From contig NZ_CP157484.1 of the NCBI RefSeq assembly GCF_045348435.1, positions 3,162,001 through 3,226,000 on the forward strand: a DNA stretch of 64,000 nt, written 5' to 3'. Of this stretch, positions 54,501 to 62,764 are shown piece after piece; the stretch's first letter is position 1; every line of letters begins with the position of its first letter. The stretch is from Alsobacter sp045348435. GTDB lineage: Bacteria > Pseudomonadota > Alphaproteobacteria > Rhizobiales > Beijerinckiaceae. Position numbers and translations under genes: made by a program. Under the pieces are notes generated by a model that worked only from the letters and a program-made list of their open reading frames with translations, made no database searches and was not told the origin of the DNA.

Positions 54501-54686
54501 ATGCTTTCTCTCATCAAGTCTTTCGCTCGTAACGAGTCTGGCGCCACCGCGATCGAGTACGGCCTGATCGCCGGCATCCTCGGCATCGGCATCGTCGCGG
54601 GCGCCAACGTCCTGAAGAACAGCGTCAACGCGAACTTCAACTCGTTGGGCGGCAACCTCAAGAAGTGTAACGACGGCACTTGCTGA
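54501..54686 (+). CDS. Flp family type IVb pilin
   Basis: A 61-residue prepilin. The Flp processing motif is ESG-ATAIEYGLIAG (cleavage expected after the glycine, with E and Y at the diagnostic places), followed by a hydrophobic helix (ILGIGIVAGANVL). The C-terminus is KKCNDGTC. Flp pilins are assembled by Tad machinery for tight adherence; no tad or cpa genes are in the window. AACCAGGAGCC precedes the ATG. A terminator follows it, so it can be transcribed alone. Confidence 0.94.
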   Translation: MLSLIKSFARNESGATAIEYGLIAGILGIGIVAGANVLKNSVNANFNSLGGNLKKCNDGTC

Positions 54687-54719
54687 TTTTCGCAGCGTAT
54701 TCGCTCGGCTGATACAGAG

Positions 54720-54746
54720 GACCCCGGCGGCGACGCCGGGGTCTTT
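54720..54746 (+). terminator. Terminator between the two flp genes
   Basis: Perfect 10-bp stem GACCCCGGCG / CGCCGGGGTC, loop GCGA, followed by TTT. It lies 33 bases after the first pilin stop and 27 bases before the second start, so the second pilin is probably made by readthrough or from its own weak promoter. Confidence 0.7.
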
Positions 54747-54772
54747 CGCTAGACGAACCCGTGAGGCGTCCA

Positions 54773-54973
54773 ATGATGCGCCGTTTGGTAATCGCGATAC
54801 GTCGTTTCCTCCAGAAAGAAGAGTCGGGCGCGACAGCCATAGAGTATGTGGTGATGTCAGCAATTCTGGCCGCCGGGCTCGTCGTCGGTGCGGGCCTTTA
54901 CAAGAACAGCGTGAAAGCCATGTTCGGCCACGTCGCCACCGACGTCCACAATTGTGCTGACGGATCCTGTTAA
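54773..54973 (+). CDS. Second Flp-type pilin
   Basis: A 66-residue paralogue of the preceding pilin: LQKEESG-ATAIEYVVMSAILAAGLVVGAG, with the same E-Y motif and a C-terminus of HNCADGSC. The longer basic leader before the cleavage site (RRLVIAIRRFLQKEESG) differs from the first copy. GAGG lies six bases before the ATG at 54773; a GTG at 54761 is an alternative. It converges on rluC with 17 bases between. Confidence 0.88.
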   Translation: MMRRLVIAIRRFLQKEESGATAIEYVVMSAILAAGLVVGAGLYKNSVKAMFGHVATDVHNCADGSC

Positions 54974-54990
54974 AATGAACCTGACCTTCC

Positions 54991-56469
54991 TCACGCCTCC
55001 GGCGCCTCCTCGATCGGGTCGTAGCGAGCCGTGTCGAAGCCCAGCAGGTTCCACGATTGCCGCATGTGCGGCGGCAAAGGCGCGGTGATGTCGATCGGCT
55101 TGCCCGTCCGCGGATGAGGAATCACGATCCGCCGGGCCAGGAGATGCAGGCGGTTCTGAATCCCGCCCGGCAACTCCCAGTTCTCGATGTTGAAATATTT
55201 CGGATCGCCCACGATCGGATGGCCGATATGGACGGTGTGGGCGCGCAACTGGTGCGTACGGCCGGTGACCGGCTTGAGCGACAGCCAGGCGAGCTTTTGC
55301 GCCGCCGTCTCCACCACCGCGTAATAGGTGACCGCATGCGTGGCCCCTTCGGCCCCGTGTTTCGCCACGTGCATCTTGGCGTCGCCCTCGTCGTCCTCGC
55401 CCTTGGCCAGATAGGTCGAGATGCGGCCCTGCTTGACCCTCGGAACTCCGGCGACCAGAGCCCAATAGGTCTTGCGGGTGTCGCGCGACCGGAAGCTCTT
55501 GGCCATGGTGGACGCCGCGAAGCGCGTCTTGGCGATCACAAGGCAGCCTGAGGTGTCGCGATCGAGCCTGTGCACCAGCCGGGGCGTCTGGCCTTTGGCG
55601 TCGGTCAGGGATTCCAGCATCTTGTCCACATGGGTCGTCATGCCCGACCCGCCCTGGACCGCGAGACCCATCGGCTTGTCGATGACGAGCATGTCGTCGT
55701 CTTCGTAGAGCGTGATCGATTTCAGAAAGGCCCGGGTCTCCTCGTCCGCCTTCGAGGCGCGCGGCCCCGTCTTCGGCGGCTCCAGCGACAGGGGCGGAAT
55801 CCGGACGGCCTGCCCCTCCAGGAGCCGGTCCTTCGTTTCCACCCGCTTGCCGTTCACCCGCAACTCGCCCTTGCGGACGACCCGCTGGATGTGGCTGAAG
55901 GACAGTCCCGGAAAGCGCGCCTCCAGGAAGCGGTCCACCCGCATTCCGGCTTCGTCCGCCGTGACGGCGACGGTCTGCACGCCGGTCATCGCCGGCGCGG
56001 CCTCCTTTGCCTCCGGAGTGCCCTGCTCTCCCCGAGCCGGCTCACGCGGCGCCGGCTGGGCCTGCTCGATCTGACGCGGAGACGCGGCTTCGCCGGTCCA
56101 GCCACGGGACCGGCGAGGCGCGGAGGTTTCGCTGGGCATGAACCGCAAGGGCTCTCCGCCGCTCTCGTCCCCACGCCGGCGGGTCCGCCCCGCCAAGAGG
56201 GGCGCTCCCGTCCCGTAGGGCTTGGCCGACCGCGAGGCCTTGCCGGCGCCCGACGGTCCGCCCGCGCCGAAGGACTTGCCTGCGTCGCGGGAGGGCCGGT
56301 CCTGCTGAGCCGGCGCTCCGGATCGCTTTCCCGCGCCCCTGCCCGCGCTCTTGCCCGCGCCGCCGGCTGGCGCCGCCGTTCCCGGCCGCGTCCGTCCGGC
56401 CCGTCCGCCCGCGCCGGCGCCGGCGCTCGGGCGGCCGCCGCCCGGCCTCTTGGGTCCGCCGCTCTTCAT
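54991..56469 (-). CDS. rluC: Ribosomal large subunit pseudouridine synthase RluC-like, with long basic N-terminal extension
   Basis: A 492-residue RluA-family pseudouridine synthase. The S4 domain starts near residue 172 (MRVDRFLEARFPGLSFSHIQ), and the catalytic aspartate lies in RLVHRLDRDTSGCLVIAKT (HRLDRDTSG). PVTGRTHQLRAH follows. The first 160 residues are glycine-, arginine-, lysine- and alanine-rich and disordered in appearance. The start at 56469 is supported by AGGAG seven bases upstream and by ATGA overlap with crcB. It isomerises uridines in 23S rRNA. Confidence 0.92.
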   Translation of the reverse strand: MKSGGPKRPGGGRPSAGAGAGGRAGRTRPGTAAPAGGAGKSAGRGAGKRSGAPAQQDRPSRDAGKSFGAGGPSGAGKASRSAKPYGTGAPLLAGRTRRRGDESGGEPLRFMPSETSAPRRSRGWTGEAASPRQIEQAQPAPREPARGEQGTPEAKEAAPAMTGVQTVAVTADEAGMRVDRFLEARFPGLSFSHIQRVVRKGELRVNGKRVETKDRLLEGQAVRIPPLSLEPPKTGPRASKADEETRAFLKSITLYEDDDMLVIDKPMGLAVQGGSGMTTHVDKMLESLTDAKGQTPRLVHRLDRDTSGCLVIAKTRFAASTMAKSFRSRDTRKTYWALVAGVPRVKQGRISTYLAKGEDDEGDAKMHVAKHGAEGATHAVTYYAVVETAAQKLAWLSLKPVTGRTHQLRAHTVHIGHPIVGDPKYFNIENWELPGGIQNRLHLLARRIVIPHPRTGKPIDITAPLPPHMRQSWNLLGFDTARYDPIEEAPEA

Positions 56470-56849
56470 GTCAAGCTCCTGACGATCGCGAGGCCGGCGA
56501 GCAGCCCCAATATGGACAGCACGACCGAGGCGATCGCGTAGGCGATGGCGAGGCTCGTCGAGCCCCGCTCCCACAGCAGGACGGCGTCGAGCGAGAAGGC
56601 CGAAAAGGTCGTGAACCCGCCGCACACGCCCGTGGTCAGGAACAGCCTGGCCGGCTGCGACCAGCCTTCGCCGGCCTTGAACGCGAAAAACGCCGCCAAC
56701 AGACCCATGGCGGCTGAACCGGCCACGTTGATCGCCAGCGTGTTCCACGGAAACGCCGTCCCGAAGCTTCGGGCGATGGCGACATTCGACGCGTGGCGCA
56801 GCGCCGCCCCGAGCCCGCCTCCGATGAAAACCAGTAATGTCGACTGCAT
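56466..56849 (-). CDS. crcB: Fluoride efflux channel CrcB (Fluc)
   Basis: A 127-residue four-helix membrane protein: FIGGGLGAALRHASN, the PWNTLAINVAGSAAMG segment and the signature TGVCGGFTTFSAF. It forms dual-topology dimers that export fluoride. The ATG at 56849 gives the standard length; the frame is open to 56870. I searched the 95-base upstream gap for a fluoride riboswitch and do not find a convincing one. Its stop overlaps the rluC start. Confidence 0.94.
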   Translation of the reverse strand: MQSTLLVFIGGGLGAALRHASNVAIARSFGTAFPWNTLAINVAGSAAMGLLAAFFAFKAGEGWSQPARLFLTTGVCGGFTTFSAFSLDAVLLWERGSTSLAIAYAIASVVLSILGLLAGLAIVRSLT

Positions 56850-56944
56850 GTCCGTCCAGCCCCGCCGCAAGACCTCGCGGTCCCGTCAGCCAGAGCGGGT
56901 GGTAGCACCGCCGGCCGGTCCTGAATACCCCGGCGGGGCGCGGA

Positions 56945-58252
56945 TCACCCGCCGCGCTCGCCGCGCAGCTTGTCCCACCACTCCATCCGCTTGCGGATCT
57001 CGCGCTCGAAACCCCGCTCCACGGGCTCGTAGAAAGCCTGGCGCCCGAGCTTCTCCGGCCAATAATCCTGGCCCGAGAAGGCGTCCGGCTCGTCATGGTC
57101 GTAGCGGTAGCCCGCGCCGTAGTCCTCCTGCTTCATCAGCTTCGTCGGCGCGTTCAGGATAGTCTTGGGCGGCGTCAGCGAGCCTCCCTCCTTGGCGGCC
57201 CGCAGCGCGGCCTTGTAGGCGGTGTAGACGGCGTTGGATTTGGGCGCTGTCGCCAGGTAGACGGTGGCCTGGGCCAGCGCGAGCTCGCCCTCCGGCGAGC
57301 CCAGATAGTCGTAGGCGTCCTTGGCGGCGTTGGCGATCACCAGGGCCTGGGGATCGGCCAACCCGATGTCCTCGACCGCCATCCGGACGAGGCGCCGGCC
57401 GATATAGAGAGGGTTCTCGCCGGCGTCGAGCATGCGGGCCAGGTAATACAGCGCCGCGTCGGGATCCGACCCGCGCACGGTCTTGTGCAGCGCGCTGATC
57501 AGATTGTAGTGCCCGTCCTGGCCCTTATCGTAGATCGGGGCCCGCCTCTGGACGACGCGCGACAGCCCGGCCACGTCGAAGACCTCGCCGGGCTTGGCGG
57601 CGCGCCAGAGCTCCTCGGCGAGCGTCAGCGACGCCCGTCCGTCCCCGTCCGCCATCGCCACGAGGGCGGCCCGGGCCTCCGCGTCGACAGGAAGCGGCAT
57701 GCCCTCCACGGCCTCGGCGCGCGCCAGAAGGCGCGCGATGGCGCTCTCGTCCAGCGATCGGAAGGTCAACACGCGCGCCCGCGACAGAAGCGCGGCGTTG
57801 AGCTCGAAGGACGGGTTCTCGGTCGTCGCCCCCACGAGGGTGATCGTGCCGTCCTCCATCACGGGCAGGAAGGCGTCCTGCTGCGAGCGGTTGAAGCGGT
57901 GGATCTCGTCGACGAAGAGCAGCGTGCCGCGCCCGGTCGCGCGGCGCCCCCGCGCGGCCTCGAAGACCTTCTTGAGATCGGCGACGCCGGTGAAGATCGC
58001 CGAGATCGGCTCGAAGTGAAGCGTCGTCTCATGCGCGAGCAAGCGCGCGACGGTGGTCTTGCCGGTGCCGGGCGGCCCCCAAAAAATGAGCGATCCGAGC
58101 GAGCCGGACTCGACCAGCCGCGTCAGCGCGCCCTCCGGCCCGACCAGATGCTCCTGGCCGACCACTTCGTCGAGGGTCGTCGGGCGCAGCCGGTCGGCCA
58201 GGGGACGGGGCGCGCCCTTCTCCAGGCCCGCGGCTTCGAACAGAGTGGACAT
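56945..58252 (-). CDS. rarA: Replication-associated recombination protein A (RarA/MgsA)
   Basis: A 435-residue clamp-loader-like AAA+ ATPase: LADRLRPTTLDEVVGQEHLVG, Walker A FWGPPGTGKTTVARL, Walker B LLFVDEIHRFNRSQQD and sensor VGATTENPSFELN. The C-terminal part has LVRMAVEDIGLADPQAL and GWWDKLRGER-like end. It acts at stalled replication forks. It is downstream of the protease gene (72 bases) and upstream of crcB (95 bases) on one strand. Confidence 0.96.
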   Translation of the reverse strand: MSTLFEAAGLEKGAPRPLADRLRPTTLDEVVGQEHLVGPEGALTRLVESGSLGSLIFWGPPGTGKTTVARLLAHETTLHFEPISAIFTGVADLKKVFEAARGRRATGRGTLLFVDEIHRFNRSQQDAFLPVMEDGTITLVGATTENPSFELNAALLSRARVLTFRSLDESAIARLLARAEAVEGMPLPVDAEARAALVAMADGDGRASLTLAEELWRAAKPGEVFDVAGLSRVVQRRAPIYDKGQDGHYNLISALHKTVRGSDPDAALYYLARMLDAGENPLYIGRRLVRMAVEDIGLADPQALVIANAAKDAYDYLGSPEGELALAQATVYLATAPKSNAVYTAYKAALRAAKEGGSLTPPKTILNAPTKLMKQEDYGAGYRYDHDEPDAFSGQDYWPEKLGRQAFYEPVERGFEREIRKRMEWWDKLRGERGG

Positions 58253-58324
58253 GAGCCAGAGATAGCGACGTCAGGGCCAGGACGCCATCCCCCGCAGCGC
58301 GGGCCTCGAGGCCTGCCGGCGCCC

Positions 58325-59746
58325 CTACCCCCCGACCGCGGTGGTGAGGACTTCGCCGCCCCGCTGCACGACCAGCTTCCAGTAATACTGCCGGGGCTTG
58401 GCGAGCTTCTCCAGCTCGCGGGTGGACTTCACCGGGTTGTCGTCGACGTTCAGGATCACGTCGCCCTTCTTGAGGCCGAGTTCCGCGGCCTGCGATCCGG
58501 GCGCGACGTCGGCCACCACGACGCCATCCAGCCCGATCTCGGCGGAGATCTCCTCCGCCACGGCGGGCGAAGCGTTCATCACCGTGGCCCCGGCCAGCGG
58601 CCAACGCCCCTTGAGCACGACCGTGTCGCGGGGGCGGCTTTCGGGCGCGGGAGAGAGCTTCACCGGCATGACGATCTTCTTGCCCGCCCGCAGCACGCTG
58701 AGCGAGGCCGTCCCGCCCAAGGGCTTGGTGGCGAAACGGAAGCCGAAGCCGTCCGGATCGTCGACGGTCTGCCCGTCGACGGACAGGATCACGTCGCCGG
58801 CCTTGAGCCCCGCCTCGGCGGCCGGGCTCTTGTCCACCACGGAGGCCACGAGGGCGCCGGTCGGCCGGTCCAGGCCCAGGCTCTCGGTCAGGTCTGACGA
58901 GACGGCCTGGAGCTTGCCGCCGAACCACGGCCGCCGCACGCTCTTGCTGCCGCCCTTGGCGGACGCCACCACCACCTTGACCATGTTGGCCGGGATCGCG
59001 AACCCGATGCCATGGCTGCCGCCCGATTGGGAGAAGATGGCGGTGTTGACGCCGATGAGCCGTCCATTCACGTCGATGAGGGCCCCGCCGGAATTGCCCG
59101 GATTGATGGCCGCGTCAGTCTGGATGAAAAACTGGTAGTCGGAGACGCCCACCTGGGTGCGCGCCAGCGCGGACACGATGCCGGACGTGACGGTCTGGCC
59201 GACCCCGAACGGGTTGCCCACGGCGAGGACAAGGTCTCCGACCTCCAGCGCGTCCGAGTCGCCCAATTCCAGCGCCTTGAAGGGCTCAGATCCCTTGATC
59301 TTGAGCACCGCCAAATCCGTGCGCGGATCGCGCAGCACGATGTCGGCCTCGAATTCACGCTTGTCGGCGAGCGCCACCTTCACCTCCGTCATGCCCTCGA
59401 TGACGTGATGATTGGTGACCACGAAGCCGGACGGATCGACGATGACCCCGGACCCGAGCGAGCGCTGAACCCGTTCCTGCGGCTGGTCCGCCCCGCCCCC
59501 GAAGAAGCGGCGGAAGATGGGATCGTCCAGGTAAGGATTGCGCGGCATTTTCTGCACGCGGGTGGCGTAGACATTGACCACGCCGGGGCTGACGCGATGC
59601 ACCAGCGGCGCGAAACTCGCCTTGGCCTGCGCCATGGTCTGTGGAACGGGCGCCTGCAGGCCCTGCGCCGAGGCGTCCTTGCCGGCTCCGCCCCAGGCCA
59701 GCATGAGGAACGCCGCGCCGAGCAGTGGCTTGATCATCGTCCGCAT
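58325..59746 (-). CDS. DegP/DegQ-type periplasmic serine endoprotease
   Basis: A 473-residue HtrA protease with signal peptide (about 1-28). The catalytic triad is His in FVVTNHHVIEG, Asp in DPRTDLAVLKI and Ser in INPGNSGGALID. Two PDZ domains follow (about 265-360, KAGDVILSVDGQTV, and 385-473, LKKGDVILNVDDNPV). It degrades misfolded periplasmic proteins. The start at 59746 is the first ATG before the signal peptide; the frame continues upstream through non-coding sequence. Confidence 0.93.
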   Translation of the reverse strand: MRTMIKPLLGAAFLMLAWGGAGKDASAQGLQAPVPQTMAQAKASFAPLVHRVSPGVVNVYATRVQKMPRNPYLDDPIFRRFFGGGADQPQERVQRSLGSGVIVDPSGFVVTNHHVIEGMTEVKVALADKREFEADIVLRDPRTDLAVLKIKGSEPFKALELGDSDALEVGDLVLAVGNPFGVGQTVTSGIVSALARTQVGVSDYQFFIQTDAAINPGNSGGALIDVNGRLIGVNTAIFSQSGGSHGIGFAIPANMVKVVVASAKGGSKSVRRPWFGGKLQAVSSDLTESLGLDRPTGALVASVVDKSPAAEAGLKAGDVILSVDGQTVDDPDGFGFRFATKPLGGTASLSVLRAGKKIVMPVKLSPAPESRPRDTVVLKGRWPLAGATVMNASPAVAEEISAEIGLDGVVVADVAPGSQAAELGLKKGDVILNVDDNPVKSTRELEKLAKPRQYYWKLVVQRGGEVLTTAVGG

Positions 59747-59855
59747 GGCGTGATTCCCATCAGGGTTGAAGGTGAGAGCGCATATAGCGAGCCCCGTGGG
59801 CGCGAGAAAGAGCGGTCGCGCACGCGCCGCGGCCATGGCCTCGCTGGCCGGAACG

Positions 59856-59880
59856 AAAAAGGGCGGCCCGAGAGCCGCCC
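59856..59880 (-). terminator. Terminator of the alpha ribosomal operon (after rplQ)
   Basis: On the minus strand a perfect GGGCGGC / GCCGCCC stem with a six-base loop is followed by TTTTT. It lies 28 bases after the rplQ stop and ends the rpsM-rpsK-rpoA-rplQ transcript. Confidence 0.9.
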
Positions 59881-59907
59881 TGAAGGTCGCTGGAGATGAG
59901 AGGGGGC

Positions 59908-60333
59908 TTACGCCGCCTCCTCCATGTCGCCGCCGGCGTTCTGGCTCGGCCCGGAGTCCTGGCCGCGCGCATCGACGTCGCGATCGACGAACTCGATCAC
60001 CGCCATGGCGGCGTTGTCGCCGAAGCGGAAGCCGGCCTTCATGATGCGGGTGTAGCCGCCGTTGCGCTCCGCGTAGCGCGGGCCCAGCACGTCGAAGAGC
60101 TTCTTGACGAGCTGCACGTCCTTGATCTGCGCGATCGCCTGGCGGCGGGCGTGCAGGTCGCCGCGCTTGCCCAGCGTCACCAGCTTTTCGATGACGGGAC
60201 GCAGGTCCTTGGCCTTCGGCAGCGTCGTGATGATCTGCTCGTGCTTGATCAGAGCCTGGCACATGTTCGCAAACATGGCCTTGCGGTGCTCGGCCGAGCG
60301 GTTGAACCGGCGGCCCCTAAATCCATGGCGCAT
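59908..60333 (-). CDS. rplQ: 50S ribosomal protein L17
   Basis: A 141-residue L17: MRHGFRGRRFNRSAEHRKAM start and GGYTRIMKAGFRFGDNA. The C-terminal tail past residue 120 is glycine- and aspartate-rich, as often in alphaproteobacteria. It is last in the alpha operon and binds the large subunit near the exit tunnel. Confidence 0.98.
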   Translation of the reverse strand: MRHGFRGRRFNRSAEHRKAMFANMCQALIKHEQIITTLPKAKDLRPVIEKLVTLGKRGDLHARRQAIAQIKDVQLVKKLFDVLGPRYAERNGGYTRIMKAGFRFGDNAAMAVIEFVDRDVDARGQDSGPSQNAGGDMEEAA

Positions 60334-60435
60334 AGGATCTCTCCTTGATGGTTCGGCCGCCGTGCCAAGGGTCGGCCGTCTTCATTGTGGGTCAGGCGAC
60401 GGTTGATCCGTCGCCCGCCCGGCAGAACGATCGGC

Positions 60436-61452
60436 TCAGTAGTGCTCTTCGAAGCGCTTCGCGAGCTCTTCGATGTTCTCCGGCGGCCAGCCGGCGATTT
60501 CCATGCCGAGATGCAAGCCCATGCCCGCGAGCACTTCCTTGATCTCGTTCAGCGACTTGCGGCCGAAGTTCGGGGTGCGGAGCATCTCCGCCTCCGTCTT
60601 CTGGATCAGGTCGCCGATATAGACGATGTTGTCGTTCTTCAGGCAGTTCGCCGAACGGACCGAAAGCTCCAGCTCGTCGACCTTCTTGAGCAGCGCCGGG
60701 TTGAAGGCGAGCTCCGGCATCGCGGTCTTCTCTTCCTCGCGCCGGGGCTCCTCGAAGTTCACGAACACTTCGAGCTGGTCCTGCAGGATGCGGGCGGCGT
60801 AAGCCACGGAATCCTCGGGCGACACGCCACCGTTGGTCTCGACGACCAGCGTCAGCTTGTCATAGTCGAGGATCTGGCCCTCGCGGGTGTTCTCGACCCG
60901 GTAGCTGACCTTCTTGACCGGCGAGTAGAGGCTGTCGACCGGGATCAGGCCGATCGGCGCATCTTCCGGACGGTTGCGGTCGGCCGCGACGTAGCCCTTG
61001 CCCATCTTGACCGTGAACTCCATGCGGATCTCCGCGCCCTCGTCAAGGGTGCAGATGACGAGCTCGGGGTTCAGGATCTGGCAGTCGCCGGGGGTCTGGA
61101 TGTCGCCGGCCTTGACCTGGCCGGGGCCCTGCTTGCGCAGCGTCAGGCGCTTCATGCCCTCCGCCTGCATCTTGATCGAGATCGCCTTGATGTTCAGGAC
61201 GATGTCGGTGACGTCTTCACGCACGCCCGGAATGGACGAGAACTCGTGCAGCACGCCGTCGATGTGGACGGAGGTGATCGCCGCGCCCTGGAGCGAGGAC
61301 AGGAGAATGCGGCGCAGGGCGTTGCCGAGCGTCACGCCGAAGCCGCGCTCGAGCGGCTCGGCGACGAGCGTAGCCACCCGCTTGCCGTCGTCGCCCGCGG
61401 TGACTTCGAGCTTCGTCGGCTTGATCAGGTCTTGCCAGTTCTTCTGGATCAC
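60436..61452 (-). CDS. rpoA: DNA-directed RNA polymerase alpha subunit
   Basis: A 338-residue RpoA. The N-terminal assembly domain (about 1-235) has RGFGVTLGNALRRILLSSLQGAAI-type text (GNALRRILLSS), and the C-terminal domain (about 250-325) shows NCLKNDNIVYIGDLIQKTEAEML and NFGRKSLNEIKEVL, which contact DNA and regulators. It is the third gene of the alpha operon. Confidence 0.99.
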   Translation of the reverse strand: MIQKNWQDLIKPTKLEVTAGDDGKRVATLVAEPLERGFGVTLGNALRRILLSSLQGAAITSVHIDGVLHEFSSIPGVREDVTDIVLNIKAISIKMQAEGMKRLTLRKQGPGQVKAGDIQTPGDCQILNPELVICTLDEGAEIRMEFTVKMGKGYVAADRNRPEDAPIGLIPVDSLYSPVKKVSYRVENTREGQILDYDKLTLVVETNGGVSPEDSVAYAARILQDQLEVFVNFEEPRREEEKTAMPELAFNPALLKKVDELELSVRSANCLKNDNIVYIGDLIQKTEAEMLRTPNFGRKSLNEIKEVLAGMGLHLGMEIAGWPPENIEELAKRFEEHY

Positions 61453-61576
61453 GGGTGTTGTCCCTCATGAAAGAGCGCGAGGCATATCGGTCCGTCGACC
61501 CTGGCCTCGCGTTCACGATGGCGGATGGTGACGTCTCCCTGCCCCGTCGGACGGGGAGACGCAGTCTTGGGTCGCG

Positions 61577-61966
61577 TCAGACGCGACGACGCTTGCGCGG
61601 GCGGCAGCCGTTGTGCGGGATCGGCGTGACGTCGCGGATCGAGGTCACCGTAAAGCCGGCGGCCTGCAGGGCGCGCAGCGCCGACTCACGGCCCGAACCG
61701 GGTCCCGTCACCTCGACTTCGAGGGTGCGCATGCCGTGCTCGGCGGCCTTGCGGCCGGCGTCCTCGGCCGCCACCTGGGCGGCGTACGGGGTCGACTTGC
61801 GCGAGCCCTTGAAGCCCATCATGCCAGCCGACGACCAGGCGATGGTGTTGCCCTGCGCGTCCGTGATCGTGATCATCGTGTTGTTGAACGAGGCGTTCAC
61901 GTGAGCGACGCCCGACACGATGTTCTTGCGTTCGCGGCGACGAACGCGGGTTGCTTCCTTGGCCAT
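61577..61966 (-). CDS. rpsK: 30S ribosomal protein S11
   Basis: A 129-residue S11: KNIVSGVAHVNASFNNTMITI, GSRKSTPYAAQVAAEDAG, and the basic end PHNGCRPRKRRRV. Order and length are normal for the family. It is separated from rpsM by a gap with several palindromic elements. Confidence 0.99.
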   Translation of the reverse strand: MAKEATRVRRRERKNIVSGVAHVNASFNNTMITITDAQGNTIAWSSAGMMGFKGSRKSTPYAAQVAAEDAGRKAAEHGMRTLEVEVTGPGSGRESALRALQAAGFTVTSIRDVTPIPHNGCRPRKRRRV

Positions 61967-62030
61967 GGGATCGAGATCCTTCTTGCGCGCCCGTCATGCC
62001 AGGCGCTCGGGATGGAGGTGGTCGATTGTG

Positions 62031-62130
62031 GACCGCGAGCCTTCAGGCTCGCAGCCTGTTGCTGGATCCCCTTCCCGGCCCGCGTTGCGGGCCGCCGGGG
62101 ATGACCTGCCGCGCTGCGCGCGTCAGGTCA
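62031..62130. repeat. Cluster of palindromic (REP-like) elements between rpsM and rpsK
   Basis: Three inverted repeats follow each other: GCGAGCC-TTCA-GGCTCGC (62035-62052); a two-part hairpin with ATCCCC/GGGGAT (62066-62071, 62097-62102) around GGCCCGC/GCGGGCC; and TGACCTG/CAGGTCA (62102-62108, 62124-62130), which includes the rpsM stop codon. The GGATCCCC...GGGGATGAC form resembles dispersed intergenic palindromes common in Hyphomicrobiales genomes. This is by recollection, since only one copy is in the window. Confidence 0.55.
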
Positions 62131-62496
62131 CTTCTTCTTGCCGGCGATCGGCTTGGACTTGCCCTTGCGGGTGCGCGCGTTGGTGTGCGTGCGCTGGCCG
62201 CGGACCGGCAGGTTGCGGCGATGGCGCAGGCCGCGGTAGCAGCCGAGATCCATCAGGCGCTTGATGTTCATCGCCACTTCGCGGCGCAGGTCGCCCTCGA
62301 CCGTGTAGTCGCGGTCGATCATCTCGCGGATCTGCAGCACCTCGTTGTCGGTGAGCTGCGCCACGCGGCGATCGGCCGGGATCCCGACAGCCGTCGTGAT
62401 CTCCTCGGCCTTCTTGGCGCCGATGCCGTGAATGTACTGAAGGGCGATCACGACGCGCTTGTTCGTCGGGATGTTGACGCCTGCGATACGTGCCAT
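62128..62496 (-). CDS. rpsM: 30S ribosomal protein S13
   Basis: A 122-residue S13: MARIAGVNIPTNKRVVIALQ start, YIHGIGAKKAEEI, and CYRGLRHRRNLPVRGQRTHTNART (LPVRGQRTHTNART) end. The start at 62496 is the conserved one; an open frame to 62655 is not part of the protein. It is first in the alpha operon here because the neighbouring adk is separated by the cassette at 62.7-63.45 kb. Confidence 0.99.
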   Translation of the reverse strand: MARIAGVNIPTNKRVVIALQYIHGIGAKKAEEITTAVGIPADRRVAQLTDNEVLQIREMIDRDYTVEGDLRREVAMNIKRLMDLGCYRGLRHRRNLPVRGQRTHTNARTRKGKSKPIAGKKK

Positions 62497-62672
62497 TTCG
62501 GCCGTCTCCATGTCGCCGGGCTCGCGCCCGGAGCCGGGCTGGTCCCGGCGGTTGCTGGTCCCGCGCGTCCGGTGGAGGCCGGCCCCTGCGCGGTTGGCTT
62601 CACAAACGAACAGACCCCCGCCGCCCCGCCAGGAGGCCTCGGGAGTCCAATTCATGAAACCGGATAAGCGGG

Positions 62673-62701
62673 TGGTTAGGGGATTGAGGCGGCGGTGTCA
62701 A
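62673..62701 (-). promoter_or_regulatory. Probable promoter of rpsM (alpha operon)
   Basis: On the minus strand a perfect TTGACA (62696-62701) is followed after 17 bases by TAACCA (62673-62678). It points to rpsM, about 170 bases before its start. The -35 stands back to back with that of the cassette promoter (see 62715). Confidence 0.55.
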
Positions 62702-62714
62702 GCCGCGCAGTGAG

Positions 62715-62743
62715 TTGACACTGATAGCCAAATATACGAATAT
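62715..62743 (+). promoter_or_regulatory. Probable promoter of the two-gene cassette
   Basis: Perfect TTGACA (62715-62720), 17 bases, GAATAT (62738-62743), pointing to the gene at 62765. The -35 together with that of the rpsM promoter forms an inverted repeat GTGTCAA (62695-62701) / TTGACAC (62715-62721) with 13 bases between. The spacer is AT-rich. Confidence 0.5.
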
Positions 62744-62764
62744 GTTCCTAATTTGGAGGTTGCC

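Noticed and set aside
56850..56944. Fluoride riboswitch upstream of crcB
   Set aside because: A short GGGTGAT and a CTGACGG segment were noticed, but the conserved core and pseudoknot elements of the crcB motif cannot be assembled in the 95-base gap.
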